A stretch of 64,000 nucleotides of DNA from Pseudomonas svalbardensis (GCF_030053115.1 NZ_CP125619.1:4475501-4539500), one strand, 5' to 3'; numbered from the stretch's first letter, positions 38,901-46,918 are shown. Translations and numbers: made by a program. The notes: generated by a model from the sequence alone, not told the origin.

Positions 38901-40654
38901 TCGTCGAGGGTCTGGGCCGGGACAAAATGCTGGTAGTCGACGGCGATCAAATGGCTGCGGTCATAGCGCAACAGCAAGGCGCGACCGGCACCGTTGTCGA
39001 GGCGTTTGATCCGGTCCAGGCGGTCGCGGGTGATGCGCAGGCGGTTGTCGTAAGCGTCGCTGATGGTTGTCAGTCGACCGTTGTGAAAGTGATAGAACCG
39101 CGTGTCGTCACCCGCCTGGGCGAGGATCAGTTCTTCGGGTTGATCGCCGAGATAAATCGCCGCACGCGACAGGCTGTTGTGGATCGCCGGGCGTTCTCGG
39201 TTGGGTAGCGGGAAAGTGGTGCGACGGTTTTCGTGGTCGATCCAGATGACGTGGTCGCCGTCGATTTCCAGCCGATGGGCGAGGCTGTGACTCCAGCCGA
39301 AACCAAGGCCGCCGTCGATTTCGGCGGCGCTGGTGCGATAGAGACGGGTGAAGTCGAACGGCAGGATGCCGTCCAGCGAACCGTCGGTGAGGGTCAGCAG
39401 TTCTTCGCCGGTGACCATCGACACCGGGCATTTGTTGGTGGCGGTTTTATCGACGGAGTCGGCGCTGTCGCCGTTGGGGTTTTTCGCTTGATCCGGGACG
39501 TCGTCGTGGTGTTCGTCTTTTTTCAGCGTGGTGTTCTTGCGGCCATTCCAGCGCAACTGCATCCGACCCTGTTTCAGACCGGCTGCGACGCCGCGCGCAG
39601 CGACTGTTTTGTAGCGATCGACGTAGGTCATGAAGTTGTTGATGATCGTGACCATCGACTTCACGAAGCCCATCGCGGCCTCATAAATCTGTGCGCTGTA
39701 CTTCATCAAGCGCACCGTGAGCCAGGCAATTCCGACCCCGACCACGCTCAGCACCAGGCCAATCAACAAATCGATAACCAGACCAACCACGACTTTGGAA
39801 ATGGCTTCAGCCGAGGACCCGGCCAGCTGCGAAGGTGGCAATGCATCCAGCCATAGCACTGCGGTGCGCATTAGCAAACACAGCGCTGCCTCGTCGCTGG
39901 CCAGCAACATGGCTTTTTCCATCAGGTCGGGGGCGGAAACCGCCAGTTCGGCAAGCTGCCCGGCACTTTCACCCAGCTTCTCGGCAAAGGCCTTGGGGTT
40001 CTTCAGGATGTCGGCGAGTTCACCGATGCCATCCCAAACAGCCTCGACCGCCGCCCAACTTCCCGCGAGCATGCCATTGCCCACCGCCGCCAACGAAGCG
40101 GATGCCGACTGCTGCGACCACTGCGGTTTGAATCCTTCCCACTCACTGCGCAGCCAGCCTTCCAACTCTTTGGTCAGGCCGTCGTAAGAGGAGAAAAGAT
40201 CATCGATTTGTTTCGGGGTGACTTCATTCTGGACATGAACGCGGTAGAACTTGCCGGGAATGCCCTTAAACTTTCCTTTGCCATGTTCATCGAGCGTGAC
40301 CGACGTCTTTTCACCACCATCTTTAGCAATCACATCGACCTGAATATTCCCCAACGGAATGTCATAGACCGACTCGAACTTGCTCTCGATCTCCAGAATC
40401 CCGCTCTTCGGACACTGCGCAACACTGGAGAAAAAGTCCTCATCACGACTGCTCACCGCCGTGCTGGTATTGCCCAGTGTGATCCGCCGCTCCATGCCCA
40501 TCAGCGATGGCATGTCCGTAGCTCGGCTGACCTTGTCCGCATTCCTGCTCAGGAAGCCGCCGAGTTGTTGGCGATACACACTCAGGGTGTCTTTAAAACT
40601 GTCGAGCTCCTGCTCGATGCTGGCGATGTGCGCCATCAACGCACCATTCGGCAT
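35978..40654 (-). CDS. RHS-repeat polymorphic toxin with variable C-terminal tip
   Basis: 1558 residues from ATG 40654 (weak ribosome site). No PAAR motif. Residues about 95-145 look like a small beta-sandwich, hydrophobic helices lie near 280-320 (VVVGLVIDLLIGLVLSVVGV), then a DUF6531-type start (CPVSMVTGEELL, FTRLYRTSAAEIDGGLGFGW), dozens of YD repeats to about 1290, and the RHS core end (LDHLGTPQELTDFGGEIVW, HYNRHRYYDPEVGRYLTPDP, GWVDPLGLSG). The final ~142 residues (36403 to the end) form the toxin tip: His/Glu-rich (RFESHPGDAG, RHHGEHYHLELK, GHGTGF), probably a nuclease but not assigned. It should be delivered by a type VI system or a similar route; no vgrG or chaperone gene is nearby. 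Confidence 0.9.
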   Translation of the reverse strand: MPNGALMAHIASIEQELDSFKDTLSVYRQQLGGFLSRNADKVSRATDMPSLMGMERRITLGNTSTAVSSRDEDFFSSVAQCPKSGILEIESKFESVYDIPLGNIQVDVIAKDGGEKTSVTLDEHGKGKFKGIPGKFYRVHVQNEVTPKQIDDLFSSYDGLTKELEGWLRSEWEGFKPQWSQQSASASLAAVGNGMLAGSWAAVEAVWDGIGELADILKNPKAFAEKLGESAGQLAELAVSAPDLMEKAMLLASDEAALCLLMRTAVLWLDALPPSQLAGSSAEAISKVVVGLVIDLLIGLVLSVVGVGIAWLTVRLMKYSAQIYEAAMGFVKSMVTIINNFMTYVDRYKTVAARGVAAGLKQGRMQLRWNGRKNTTLKKDEHHDDVPDQAKNPNGDSADSVDKTATNKCPVSMVTGEELLTLTDGSLDGILPFDFTRLYRTSAAEIDGGLGFGWSHSLAHRLEIDGDHVIWIDHENRRTTFPLPNRERPAIHNSLSRAAIYLGDQPEELILAQAGDDTRFYHFHNGRLTTISDAYDNRLRITRDRLDRIKRLDNGAGRALLLRYDRSHLIAVDYQHFVPAQTLDEAWQTEQTLVSYCYDERDQLIEATNAANESERYDYDDQHVIQQRQLAGGASFFWAWERSGKAARCIRHWASFSQMDARYVWDEQGSVTVQNIDGSEEVYVHDDRARLVRKVELDGGEHLKAYDDKGRLIAEQDPLGAVTEYRYDEVGRLIALIPPEDEPTAYEYRNGFLHARYRGKAVWTSQRNAQGAITEATDPDGHVSHYHYDKKGQLLSIRYPDNSRHLFVWSALGQLLEETLPDGGQRRFSHDAMGRQITRQDEHGAVTQYQWDAVGRLIQTTLPTGASRAFSYNAYGKITAERDELGRVTRYEYVDDLHLVSRRINPDGTQLKYRYDNAQLLLTEIENQSGEKYQLDYTANGLIRQETGFDGQRTAYTYDLNGQLLEKTEFGEDDSQLVTAYQRDAAGRLLVKTLPDGIKVQYRYDSLGRLISVDDGHDHPLEFEYDQQDRLITEHQGWGTLRYGYDACGQLNRLRLPDGSKLDYHHAKGGALTAIDLNGARLTSHQFAFGREQQRQQGLLLSEYAYDDQGRLKAHAVSQQQQAQYRRDYAYSSNGNLDSIADTRHGQRCYQYDPLNRLTRVRHTRDDPAETFAHDPAGNLLMQDRPGAATVKGNRLLMQGDRHYDYDAFGNLIRERRGTAQKLVTEYRYDCQHRLVGVTTPDGRCSSYRYDAFGRRIAKTVDGHTTEFFWQGDNLVAESSREHYRSYVYEPGSFRPLAMLDGKGPRQACPFYYQLDHLGTPQELTDFGGEIVWSAKYSAYGKVTRLAFGGGEQLEQPLRFQGQYFDAESCLHYNRHRYYDPEVGRYLTPDPIKLAGGLNQYQYTPNPTGWVDPLGLSGNCPPPNKPGCKAPDDTTGAKVDEGEPALPNAYTHFPKDPNELTKALGVEPKISQTKHGSQRMEWRPNADTSIRFESHPGDAGPFNARHHGEHYHLELKPSHLSWSQADKKKAVVKVKPDGYQLGHGTGFTAGEKHPGPSK

Positions 40655-40873
40655 GAAGTAGAGTGAAAAATCGGGTCAAACATGAGCAATCCCTCGCGCA
40701 GAAATGGGCGCGCGAGACTGTGCGGGGGATCAATCAAGAAAGAAGTCAGGGAAGTAGGATATGGATGTAGGACTAATCCCTAATTAACGATCACCGAATG
40801 ACAAGCAGGCAGAAACGCAAACGTGGCGGGAGGTTTCCCTCACGCCACGTTTGTTTATCTGACAATCATTGGA

Positions 40874-41281
40874 TTACTGCGAAGAGCGACCGGTCGCCAA
40901 CTCTTTCAATTTGAGCTCAGCCAGTGGATGCCCGGCCTTCGCGGCCATACCCCACCAGCGAGCTGCTTCGTTCGGATCCGGCGCCTTGCTCGGCGTCCCC
41001 GCCAGACTAATCACGCCCACCTGATACGCCGCTTTGCCATCCCCTGCCAACGCCGCCAGGCGCAACAATCGCACTCCCTCTTCGCGAGCGCCAAGGCCGA
41101 CGCCGCGAAAGGTCAGGATGTGGCCATAGAAGCTCTGGGCGCCAACATCACCCAGGTTCGCCATGCGTGCGAACTGGCCTTCGAGCCAGCTCCAGCCACG
41201 GGGCTGACGCACAAACCACGACCAGTGAAACAGCCTACGCGCCAGCCAGTAACTGGCCTTCGCCTTGAGTCGTAGAAACAC
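40874..41281 (-). CDS. Sel1-like repeat protein
   Basis: 135 residues from GTG 41281, the base next to the upstream stop. Sel1/TPR-like helical repeats are visible (GDVGAQSFYGHILTFRGVGL, EEGVRLLRLAALAGDGKAAY, DPNEAARWWGMAAKAGHP). Such repeats mediate protein contacts. Last gene of a coupled three-gene unit with an XRE-like protein and a 123-residue unknown; 219 bases upstream of the RHS gene. Confidence 0.82.
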   Translation of the reverse strand: MFLRLKAKASYWLARRLFHWSWFVRQPRGWSWLEGQFARMANLGDVGAQSFYGHILTFRGVGLGAREEGVRLLRLAALAGDGKAAYQVGVISLAGTPSKAPDPNEAARWWGMAAKAGHPLAELKLKELATGRSSQ

Positions 41282-41653
41282 TCAGGCCTCCGCCGATTCC
41301 GGGTACTCGTATTCGAACACCCGCACCACTTCCGAGGCATGCCAGGACGCTGCGGCCACCCCATCGGACGGCCCGGAGAAACGCCCCAGACGCTCGACAC
41401 ACTCAAAGAACCCGGTACGCGGCAGGCGACTGGCGCCCTGGCTGATCACCAGCGAACTGCGCAGTGGCTGCTCGGCCTTGGCGTCCAGCGCGGCCAGATG
41501 TTCAAGGGCGGCGGTCAAGGTTTGCATGGCCGGTGTGGGCAGTTGCAAACGTTCAAGCAACGCCCGGTATGTCAGAAGATGACGCTGGCGGCGCGCCTGA
41601 TCCAGTTCGCCCAGCAACCCGTCCCAATGTTGACGACTGATGCGTACGCTCAC
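41282..41653 (-). CDS. Conserved hypothetical protein between XRE and Sel1 genes
   Basis: 123 residues from GTG 41653, overlapping the XRE gene stop by GTGA. Helical and Arg/Leu-rich first half (HWDGLLGELDQARRQRHLLT), second half with SSLVISQGASRLPRTGFFEC and an acidic end. No signal peptide, membrane helix or known motif. Tight coupling on both sides suggests it works with the XRE regulator. Function not recognised. Confidence 0.7.
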   Translation of the reverse strand: MSVRISRQHWDGLLGELDQARRQRHLLTYRALLERLQLPTPAMQTLTAALEHLAALDAKAEQPLRSSLVISQGASRLPRTGFFECVERLGRFSGPSDGVAAASWHASEVVRVFEYEYPESAEA

Positions 41654-41991
41654 GATTCATCCCTCCACCCTGGCACCGTCAATTCCCAGGCCAGGCTGCG
41701 GCGAATCGCAGCGTCGGGTAGACGCTCGCCACTTTCGATCAAGGCCAGATAAGACGGGCTGATGCCTACCGTGCGGGCCAGCGCCTCGATGGCGATGCCC
41801 TTCCCTTCGCGCAAACTGCGTAGTTGATCCAGCCCCGGAAGAATCTGGTCTGGTGTTGCCGCGTGACGCTCTGGGGCGACACGCGGCGGTTGTTCATTGA
41901 TGCCTGCTGCTTTTAGTAGAGCCTGATACTGAGCCCATGGCAGAACCGCATACTCGGGCTCTCCTTCGCGTGTAATTATCTGAATATCCAT
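41650..41991 (-). CDS. XRE-family helix-turn-helix protein
   Basis: 113 residues from ATG 41991 (GGGG-rich ribosome site). The N-terminal part (IITREGEPEYAVLPWAQYQA) resembles antitoxin-type start domains; the C-terminal half is a Cro/C1-type HTH (LRSLREGKGIAIEALARTVG, ISPSYLALIESGER). First of three coupled genes. It could be the antitoxin or repressor of a small operon with the 123-residue protein. Confidence 0.82.
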   Translation of the reverse strand: MDIQIITREGEPEYAVLPWAQYQALLKAAGINEQPPRVAPERHAATPDQILPGLDQLRSLREGKGIAIEALARTVGISPSYLALIESGERLPDAAIRRSLAWELTVPGWRDES

Positions 41992-42104
41992 GACTACCCC
42001 GTAGGACAACAACACTTAGCGAGTCGGCACTTTTCCCTAGAAGTGTAATCCTAACAGCGGCCAAGGTCGCGGGGGTATCAATCTGTGGATGAGATTGAAT
42101 TAGT

Positions 42105-42560
42105 TCAGTTTTTTTTTGGTCCCTGAAGTTGAAGTTGTTCCGGGGTATCGGGCAGGCGTTCGACCACCGCAAGCTTTTCCGGCAACTGACGCTTGCGCCA
42201 GGCGCGGAAGGCGTTGAGCTCATCGTCGAGAACTTTCATCAGCCAAGCCAGCACCGCGATGTCATCGAGCATGCCGAACACTGGAATGAAGTCCGGAATG
42301 GCATCCAGCGGACTGAGGAAGTACATCAGGCCTGCCACCACCGATATCAACGCTTTGGGGCTGATGGCCCGGTACTCACCGCGCCAGTAAGCCAGGCAGA
42401 GTGCCTGCAACAGGCGTAGATCATCCTTGAGCTTGCCCAGCCGGTTACCCTGACTGGCACCTTTGCTGGCCACCGCGAAGATCAAGGTCGGCAAACGTCC
42501 ACGCGCGAGCAGGCGTCCGGCCAGAGGCAGGAAACGTGCGAAATTCCAGGGTGTTTTCAT
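42105..42560 (-). CDS. YkvA/DUF1232 family membrane protein
   Basis: 151 residues from ATG 42560, with GGGAGGAA about six bases upstream (ATG 42563 is an alternative start). The DUF1232 core is present: ISVVAGLMYFLSPLDAIPDF followed by IPVFGMLDDIAVLAWLMK. Family members are small predicted inner-membrane proteins of unknown function. Its upstream region contains a palindromic pair of DnaA-box sequences. Confidence 0.85.
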   Translation of the reverse strand: MKTPWNFARFLPLAGRLLARGRLPTLIFAVASKGASQGNRLGKLKDDLRLLQALCLAYWRGEYRAISPKALISVVAGLMYFLSPLDAIPDFIPVFGMLDDIAVLAWLMKVLDDELNAFRAWRKRQLPEKLAVVERLPDTPEQLQLQGPKKN

Positions 42561-42580
42561 CATTTCCTCCCACTGAAATG

Positions 42581-42603
42581 TTATCCACACAAATTGTGGA
42601 TAA
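42581..42603. promoter_or_regulatory. Inverted pair of consensus DnaA boxes
   Basis: TTATCCACA at 42581-42589 and its exact reverse complement TGTGGATAA at 42595-42603, separated by five bases, about 20 bases upstream of the ykvA-like start codon. Both match the strict DnaA-box consensus. They could make the gene DnaA/cell-cycle responsive, or titrate DnaA. The dyad could also be the site of another regulator. Confidence 0.6.
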
Positions 42604-42807
42604 CCTTGTGAACAGAGCTGCTTTTCACGGCTGAAAGCCCCGTTTCATAAGGGCCTCACTCAGATCGGGCGTTTTTTACTCACATAAAAAAACCCAAGAT
42701 TTCATTGACTTGGCGCTCTGGCGCGGCTAGCACGGGCGTCCTCAATGGCTATGACTCCAGCCTACAGCATCCGTTCGCTTTGTTTACCTTTGCTGAACGC
42801 CAGATGC

Positions 42808-42841
42808 AACAACGCCCCGCATAAGCGAGGCGTTGTTTTTA
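42808..42841. terminator. Hairpin downstream of the FKBP gene
   Basis: AACAACGCC-c-CGC and GCG-a-GGCGTTGTT enclose ATAA, 14 bases past the FKBP stop. The T-run is on the plus strand; on the minus strand (the gene's own) the stem lacks a following U-run, so termination there is less certain. Confidence 0.5.
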
Positions 42842-42854
42842 GAGCAGACGCTGA

Positions 42855-43571
42855 TTACTTGGTAACGGCGTCTTGTTTTGCTGGATCTTTGATTGCGAGC
42901 AGTTCCAGGTCGAATACCAGCACCGAGTTGGCTGGAATCGCCGGGCTTGGGCTTTGGGCGCCGTAAGCCAGTTCGCTAGGGATGTACAGTTTGTACTTCT
43001 CGCCAATGTGCATCAGTTGCAGGCCTTCGACCCAACCCGGAATCACACCGCTGACCGGCAGATCGATCGGGCTGCCACGCTCGACGGAACTGTCGAAAAC
43101 GGTGCCGTTGGTCAGGGTGCCGGTGTAGTGAACGGTCACTACGTCGGTCGGCTTAGGCTGTGCGCCATCGGCTTTCTTGACCACTTCATACTGCAGGCCC
43201 GAAGCGGTGGTGGTTACACCGGCTTTCTTGGCGTTGTCTTCGAGGAATTTTTTGCCAGCAGCTGCCGACTCTTCGCTCATTTTGGCCATACGCTCTTCAG
43301 CACGCTTTTGCAGTGCTGCGAAGGCTTCGACCAGTTCGTCATCCTTCAGCTTCTGTTCTTTCTTGCCGACGGCATCTTCGATGCCTTGGGCTACGGCTTT
43401 GGAGTCCAGATCATCCATGCCTTCCTGAGCCAGGCTCTTGCCCATGTTCAGGCCAATCCCGTAGGAAGCTTTTTGCGCCGGGGTTTTCAGCTCTACGCTG
43501 GTCTGCGAATCACAACCCGCAAGTACCAGGCTAACCAGGGCCACCGCCGCCGCCAACCGATGCTGTTTCAT
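42855..43571 (-). CDS. FKBP-type peptidyl-prolyl isomerase lipoprotein
   Basis: 238 residues from ATG 43571. A lipobox (LVSLVLAGCDSQ, Cys20) predicts a lipidated, periplasm-facing protein. An FKBP_N dimerisation helix region (QKASYGIGLNMGKSLAQEG) precedes the FKBP domain (VVTVHYTGTLTNGTVFDSS, VIPGWVEGLQLMHIGEKYKL, AYGAQSPSPAIPANSVLVF). Similar to FkpA/FklB folding helpers of the envelope. Corresponds in position to PA3262 (recalled). The 259 bases between it and the divergent dihaem gene show no further gene. Confidence 0.92.
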   Translation of the reverse strand: MKQHRLAAAVALVSLVLAGCDSQTSVELKTPAQKASYGIGLNMGKSLAQEGMDDLDSKAVAQGIEDAVGKKEQKLKDDELVEAFAALQKRAEERMAKMSEESAAAGKKFLEDNAKKAGVTTTASGLQYEVVKKADGAQPKPTDVVTVHYTGTLTNGTVFDSSVERGSPIDLPVSGVIPGWVEGLQLMHIGEKYKLYIPSELAYGAQSPSPAIPANSVLVFDLELLAIKDPAKQDAVTK

Positions 43572-43830
43572 GCTATTTCCTTGTTCATGCGCCTAAAGGG
43601 CAATCGAATAAAGCCGCGAGCTTATCAGGCGGCCACGACCAATGGCTACCGGCATGAGAGCAGGAAACTTCTGATAAGTTCAGGTGTTTTAACGCATTTC
43701 GGGAATGGGCTGATGAAGCTTCTGTCATCTTGTGCTCACAGAGACTGATAGCAGAACCCCAGCATCTGGCGTAATGGCCACTTGCCGCACCTCAGGTGTT
43801 GAGGCATAAGGGAGCTTCAAATCGACAAGG

Positions 43831-45648
43831 ATGTTTATCTTGCGCCTCCTCTTTCGCTTGCTGGTTCTGTTCGCAGTCCTGCTGGGGCTGGGCCTCGCCG
43901 TGGTTCTGTACTACGTCGCCAACCCGAAACTACCGGCCTGGTCACCCGTGCAGCAGGTGCATTACCTGGAGCAATGGAGCGTCGCCGACCGCGAGACTTA
44001 CTACTTCACACCCCAGGGTACCCAGGTCAAAGGCTTGCGCTATGACTGGTTCAAGGCCCTCGAATTACCGCTCTCGCAACAGCGATTCGCCGCTCCCGAA
44101 TACCTCGCCCGCTTCGGTTTTCTGATCGACCCCAGCCAGAAACCCACGCCGAACAACCCCGGCAATCTGCCCGTGGGTTTTGCCCGTCATCAAAACCCTG
44201 GAAGCCAGGACGAGTTCCTCGACATCACCTGCGCCGCCTGCCACACCGGCGAACTGCGTTTTAACGGCCAGGCCGTGCGCATCGATGGCGGTTCGGCGCA
44301 GCACGTTCTGCCATCCAGCGTTCCTACGTTGCGCGGCGGCAGTTTCGGGCAAGCGCTGGTAGCGAGTCTGACGTCGACTTACTACAACCCGTGGAAATTC
44401 GAACGTTTCGCACGCAACGTATTGGGCCAGGACTACGATGCCCGGCATCAACAACTGCGCAAAGACGTCAAAGTCTCTCTCGATATCTTCTTGAAGGTGG
44501 CCTGGAACGACACCCATCGCGGGCTCTACCCCACCGAAGAAGGCCCCGGCCGCACCGACGCTTTCGGGCGCATTGCCAACGCCAGTTTCGGCGATGCGAT
44601 TTCCCCCGCCAACTACCGCGTGGCCAACGCCCCGGTCGACTATCCGCAACTGTGGGACATGTGGACCTTCGACTGGGTGCAGTGGAACGGTTCGGCGCAG
44701 CAACCGATGGCCCGCAACATCGGTGAGGCCTTGGGTGTGGGTGCGACGCTGAATTTCTTCGACGCTAACGGCCAACCGCTTAAAGGAGAGGCCCGTTATC
44801 CGTCCAGTGTCCGCTTGCGCGATCTGCACCTGATCGAACAAACCCTGCAACGGCTCAAACCGCCAGCCTGGCCGGAGGAACTGCTGGGCGCCATCGACAA
44901 AACCCAGGCAGCGAAAGGTCGCGAATTATTCACCGAGAACTGCGCCGGCTGCCATGTACCTCGATCGGTGCAGAGCGACGGGCGCTGGGTGCAACATTTG
45001 AAAATGCTGCCCGTGGAGTTCATCGGCACAGACCCGGGCGCGGCCAATAACATCGCCGACCATCGCTTCGACCTCACAGCCTTGCAATGGGACCCGGCAG
45101 AGCTGACGCAACTGGATGTGCAATTGCAGCCGACGCCCACTGAATCGCTGGATTTGAGCAAGCTCTCATCGGCTAAAGGGTTGGCCTACGTCACCGCTTT
45201 CGTCGGAAACCGGGCCTTCCGTGAAGCAAACATTCCTACGGCCGAACGACCGGACATGGATGGCTTCGGCCTGCCGATTGGCGTGCGCGAATTGCGCGCC
45301 TACAAGGCGCGACCATTGGCGGGAGTCTGGGCCACCGGACCATTTCTGCATAACGGTTCTGTGCCGAGCATTTATCAGTTGCTCTCACCCCAGGATGAAC
45401 GCGCAAGCACCTTCTACAAAGGCACTTTCGAGTACGACCCCAGGCACCTGGGTTATCGCACCGAGGCCTTCACCAATGGCTTTATGTTCGACACACGCAT
45501 AACCGGCAATCACAACAGCGGCCACGAATTCCGGGCAGGCAAGCGCGGCAACGGCGTCATCGGTCGCCTGCTGCAACCAGAAGAGCGCTGGGCGCTGCTG
45601 GAGTATCTGAAAGTGTTGGGCGGCCCGCTAGAGACACAATTGCCATGA
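43831..45648 (+). CDS. Membrane-anchored dihaem cytochrome c, RoxA/fatty-acid dioxygenase-like
   Basis: 605 residues. One N-terminal membrane helix (about 5-28) anchors a periplasmic domain with two c-type haem sites: CAACH (about 132-136) and CAGCH (about 371-375). The size, wide spacing of the haem motifs and the late block GVWATGPFLHNGSVPSIYQL fit the RoxA/dihaem-peroxidase-like superfamily, which includes rubber oxygenase and the P. aeruginosa oleate 10S-dioxygenase/diol synthase. Substrate is not determinable; peroxidase is the other option. The stop overlaps the catalase-like gene (ATGA), so the two act together. Confidence 0.82.
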   Translation: MFILRLLFRLLVLFAVLLGLGLAVVLYYVANPKLPAWSPVQQVHYLEQWSVADRETYYFTPQGTQVKGLRYDWFKALELPLSQQRFAAPEYLARFGFLIDPSQKPTPNNPGNLPVGFARHQNPGSQDEFLDITCAACHTGELRFNGQAVRIDGGSAQHVLPSSVPTLRGGSFGQALVASLTSTYYNPWKFERFARNVLGQDYDARHQQLRKDVKVSLDIFLKVAWNDTHRGLYPTEEGPGRTDAFGRIANASFGDAISPANYRVANAPVDYPQLWDMWTFDWVQWNGSAQQPMARNIGEALGVGATLNFFDANGQPLKGEARYPSSVRLRDLHLIEQTLQRLKPPAWPEELLGAIDKTQAAKGRELFTENCAGCHVPRSVQSDGRWVQHLKMLPVEFIGTDPGAANNIADHRFDLTALQWDPAELTQLDVQLQPTPTESLDLSKLSSAKGLAYVTAFVGNRAFREANIPTAERPDMDGFGLPIGVRELRAYKARPLAGVWATGPFLHNGSVPSIYQLLSPQDERASTFYKGTFEYDPRHLGYRTEAFTNGFMFDTRITGNHNSGHEFRAGKRGNGVIGRLLQPEERWALLEYLKVLGGPLETQLP

Positions 45649-46778
45649 GTAGACTCTGGATGCGCTTTGGCGCCTTTCTCGGCAAAACCCTGTTGTGGTC
45701 GTTGGGTCTTGGATTGCTCGGCTGGGCGCTGGCCACTGCTTGGTTTGCCTGGCAGCACAGCGTCCCGGTTTCGGCAGAAGAACTGATTCCGGATGGCGAA
45801 TCAGCGATGACCCAAGACATCATCCAGACGGCCGTGCGTATCGTCGATCAGCACCGTGAAAGCACCCGCTACCTGCGCGACGCCCATGCCAAGGCCCATG
45901 GCTGTGTGAAAGCCGAGATTCAGGTGCTGCCGGATCTGACGAGTGAACTGCGTCAGGGTGTGTTCAGCGAGCCCGGCAAAACCTGGCAAGCGACGATGCG
46001 GCTGTCCAACGGCAATGCCTACCCGCAGTTCGACAGCATCCGCGATGCACGAGGCATGGCAATCAAGTTGCTCGATGTGCCCGGTAAACAACTGCTGCAT
46101 GATCAACAGAGTCGTGGTGAACAGGACTTCGTGATGTTCAGCCATCCGAATTTCTTCGTCAGCGATGTCGCCGAGTACCGTCAGAATGTAGCTGCACAGG
46201 CTGACGGCAAGAAGCTGATGGCGTTCTTTCCAGGTTGGGACCCACGGACCTGGCAGGTTCGCCATCTGTTTATCGCGCTGTCGACACTTTCACCCGCCCC
46301 GGAAAGCCCGACCCAGACGACTTACTTTTCGGTTTCGCCCTACAAATTCGGCGAAGCCAATGCCAAGTTCCGTGTCATGCCCGATCCGACAAGCTGCCCG
46401 ACCTATATCTTGCCAGCGCAAAACCAGAAGTTGCCGAACTTCCTGCGCAATGCGCTGAACCAGCAACTGTCAACCGACCGGATGCCGGCCTGCTTCGTCC
46501 TGCAGATACAGCGCCAGGACCCGACCAAGTACATGCCGATCGAAGACACGAGCATTGAGTGGCAGCAAAGCGATGCCCTGTTCGAGACCGTGGCGAGGAT
46601 CAACGTACCCGCCCAAGACTTCGATACGCCTGCGCTGAACGTGCAATGCGATAACCAGTCGTTCAACCCGTGGTTTGGCCTTGAGGCTCACCGCCCCATT
46701 GGCGGCATCAACCGGTTGCGCAAAGCCGTGTATGAAGCCGTGAGCGACTACCGACACAGCCGCAACGCCGAACAATAA
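45645..46778 (+). CDS. Catalase-family haem protein with N-terminal membrane anchor
   Basis: 377 residues, coupled to the dihaem gene by ATGA. A membrane helix (about 12-35) is followed by a minimal catalase-like core: distal His region (AKAHGCVKAEIQVLPDLT), TMRLSNGNAYPQFDSIRDAR, EQDFVMFSHPNFFVSDVAEY, and a C-terminal Tyr/Arg segment (YEAVSDYRHSR). True catalases are longer; this short group includes SrpA-like and hydroperoxide-lyase/allene-oxide-synthase-like enzymes. A partner acting on peroxides formed by the dihaem protein is plausible. Confidence 0.8.
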   Translation: MSRLWMRFGAFLGKTLLWSLGLGLLGWALATAWFAWQHSVPVSAEELIPDGESAMTQDIIQTAVRIVDQHRESTRYLRDAHAKAHGCVKAEIQVLPDLTSELRQGVFSEPGKTWQATMRLSNGNAYPQFDSIRDARGMAIKLLDVPGKQLLHDQQSRGEQDFVMFSHPNFFVSDVAEYRQNVAAQADGKKLMAFFPGWDPRTWQVRHLFIALSTLSPAPESPTQTTYFSVSPYKFGEANAKFRVMPDPTSCPTYILPAQNQKLPNFLRNALNQQLSTDRMPACFVLQIQRQDPTKYMPIEDTSIEWQQSDALFETVARINVPAQDFDTPALNVQCDNQSFNPWFGLEAHRPIGGINRLRKAVYEAVSDYRHSRNAEQ

Positions 46779-46781
46779 GAA

Positions 46782-46827
46782 GGCTCCACCGAGAAAGCGA
46801 CCCGAAGGTCGCTTTCTCGGTGGAGCC
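46782..46827. repeat. Perfect 21-bp inverted repeat with CGAA tetraloop
   Basis: The arms 46782-46802 and 46807-46827 are exactly complementary around CGAA (a GNRA-like closing context), three bases after the catalase-like stop. No U-run follows. Likely an RNA-stabilising 3' hairpin or a Rho-independent-like end without the tract. Confidence 0.8.
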
Positions 46828-46853
46828 TCGGCAGAAGCCAAACCCCAGACAGC

Positions 46854-46880
46854 AGAAAGCCCGCATTAAGCGGGCTTTCT
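46854..46880 (-). terminator. Terminator of the second tRNA-Val/tRNA-Asp unit
   Basis: AGAAAGCCCGC-attaa-GCGGGCTTTCT, 39 bases past the 3' end of tRNA-Asp on the minus strand. It matches the hairpin at 47223 in the duplicate unit. Confidence 0.75.
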
Positions 46881-46918
46881 GTGGTGACCTGGCGTTCAGC
46901 GTTCCAGGTGACCGAATA

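Noticed and set aside
36420..39400. Regularly recurring short motifs resembling a repeat array
   Set aside because: They are the codons of YD repeats in the RHS protein; spacing and sequence vary and there are no conserved direct repeats with unique spacers, so this is not CRISPR.
36956..39856. Several 200-420-codon plus-strand frames inside the RHS gene
   Set aside because: Val/Ala-rich antisense of YD repeats, not independent genes.
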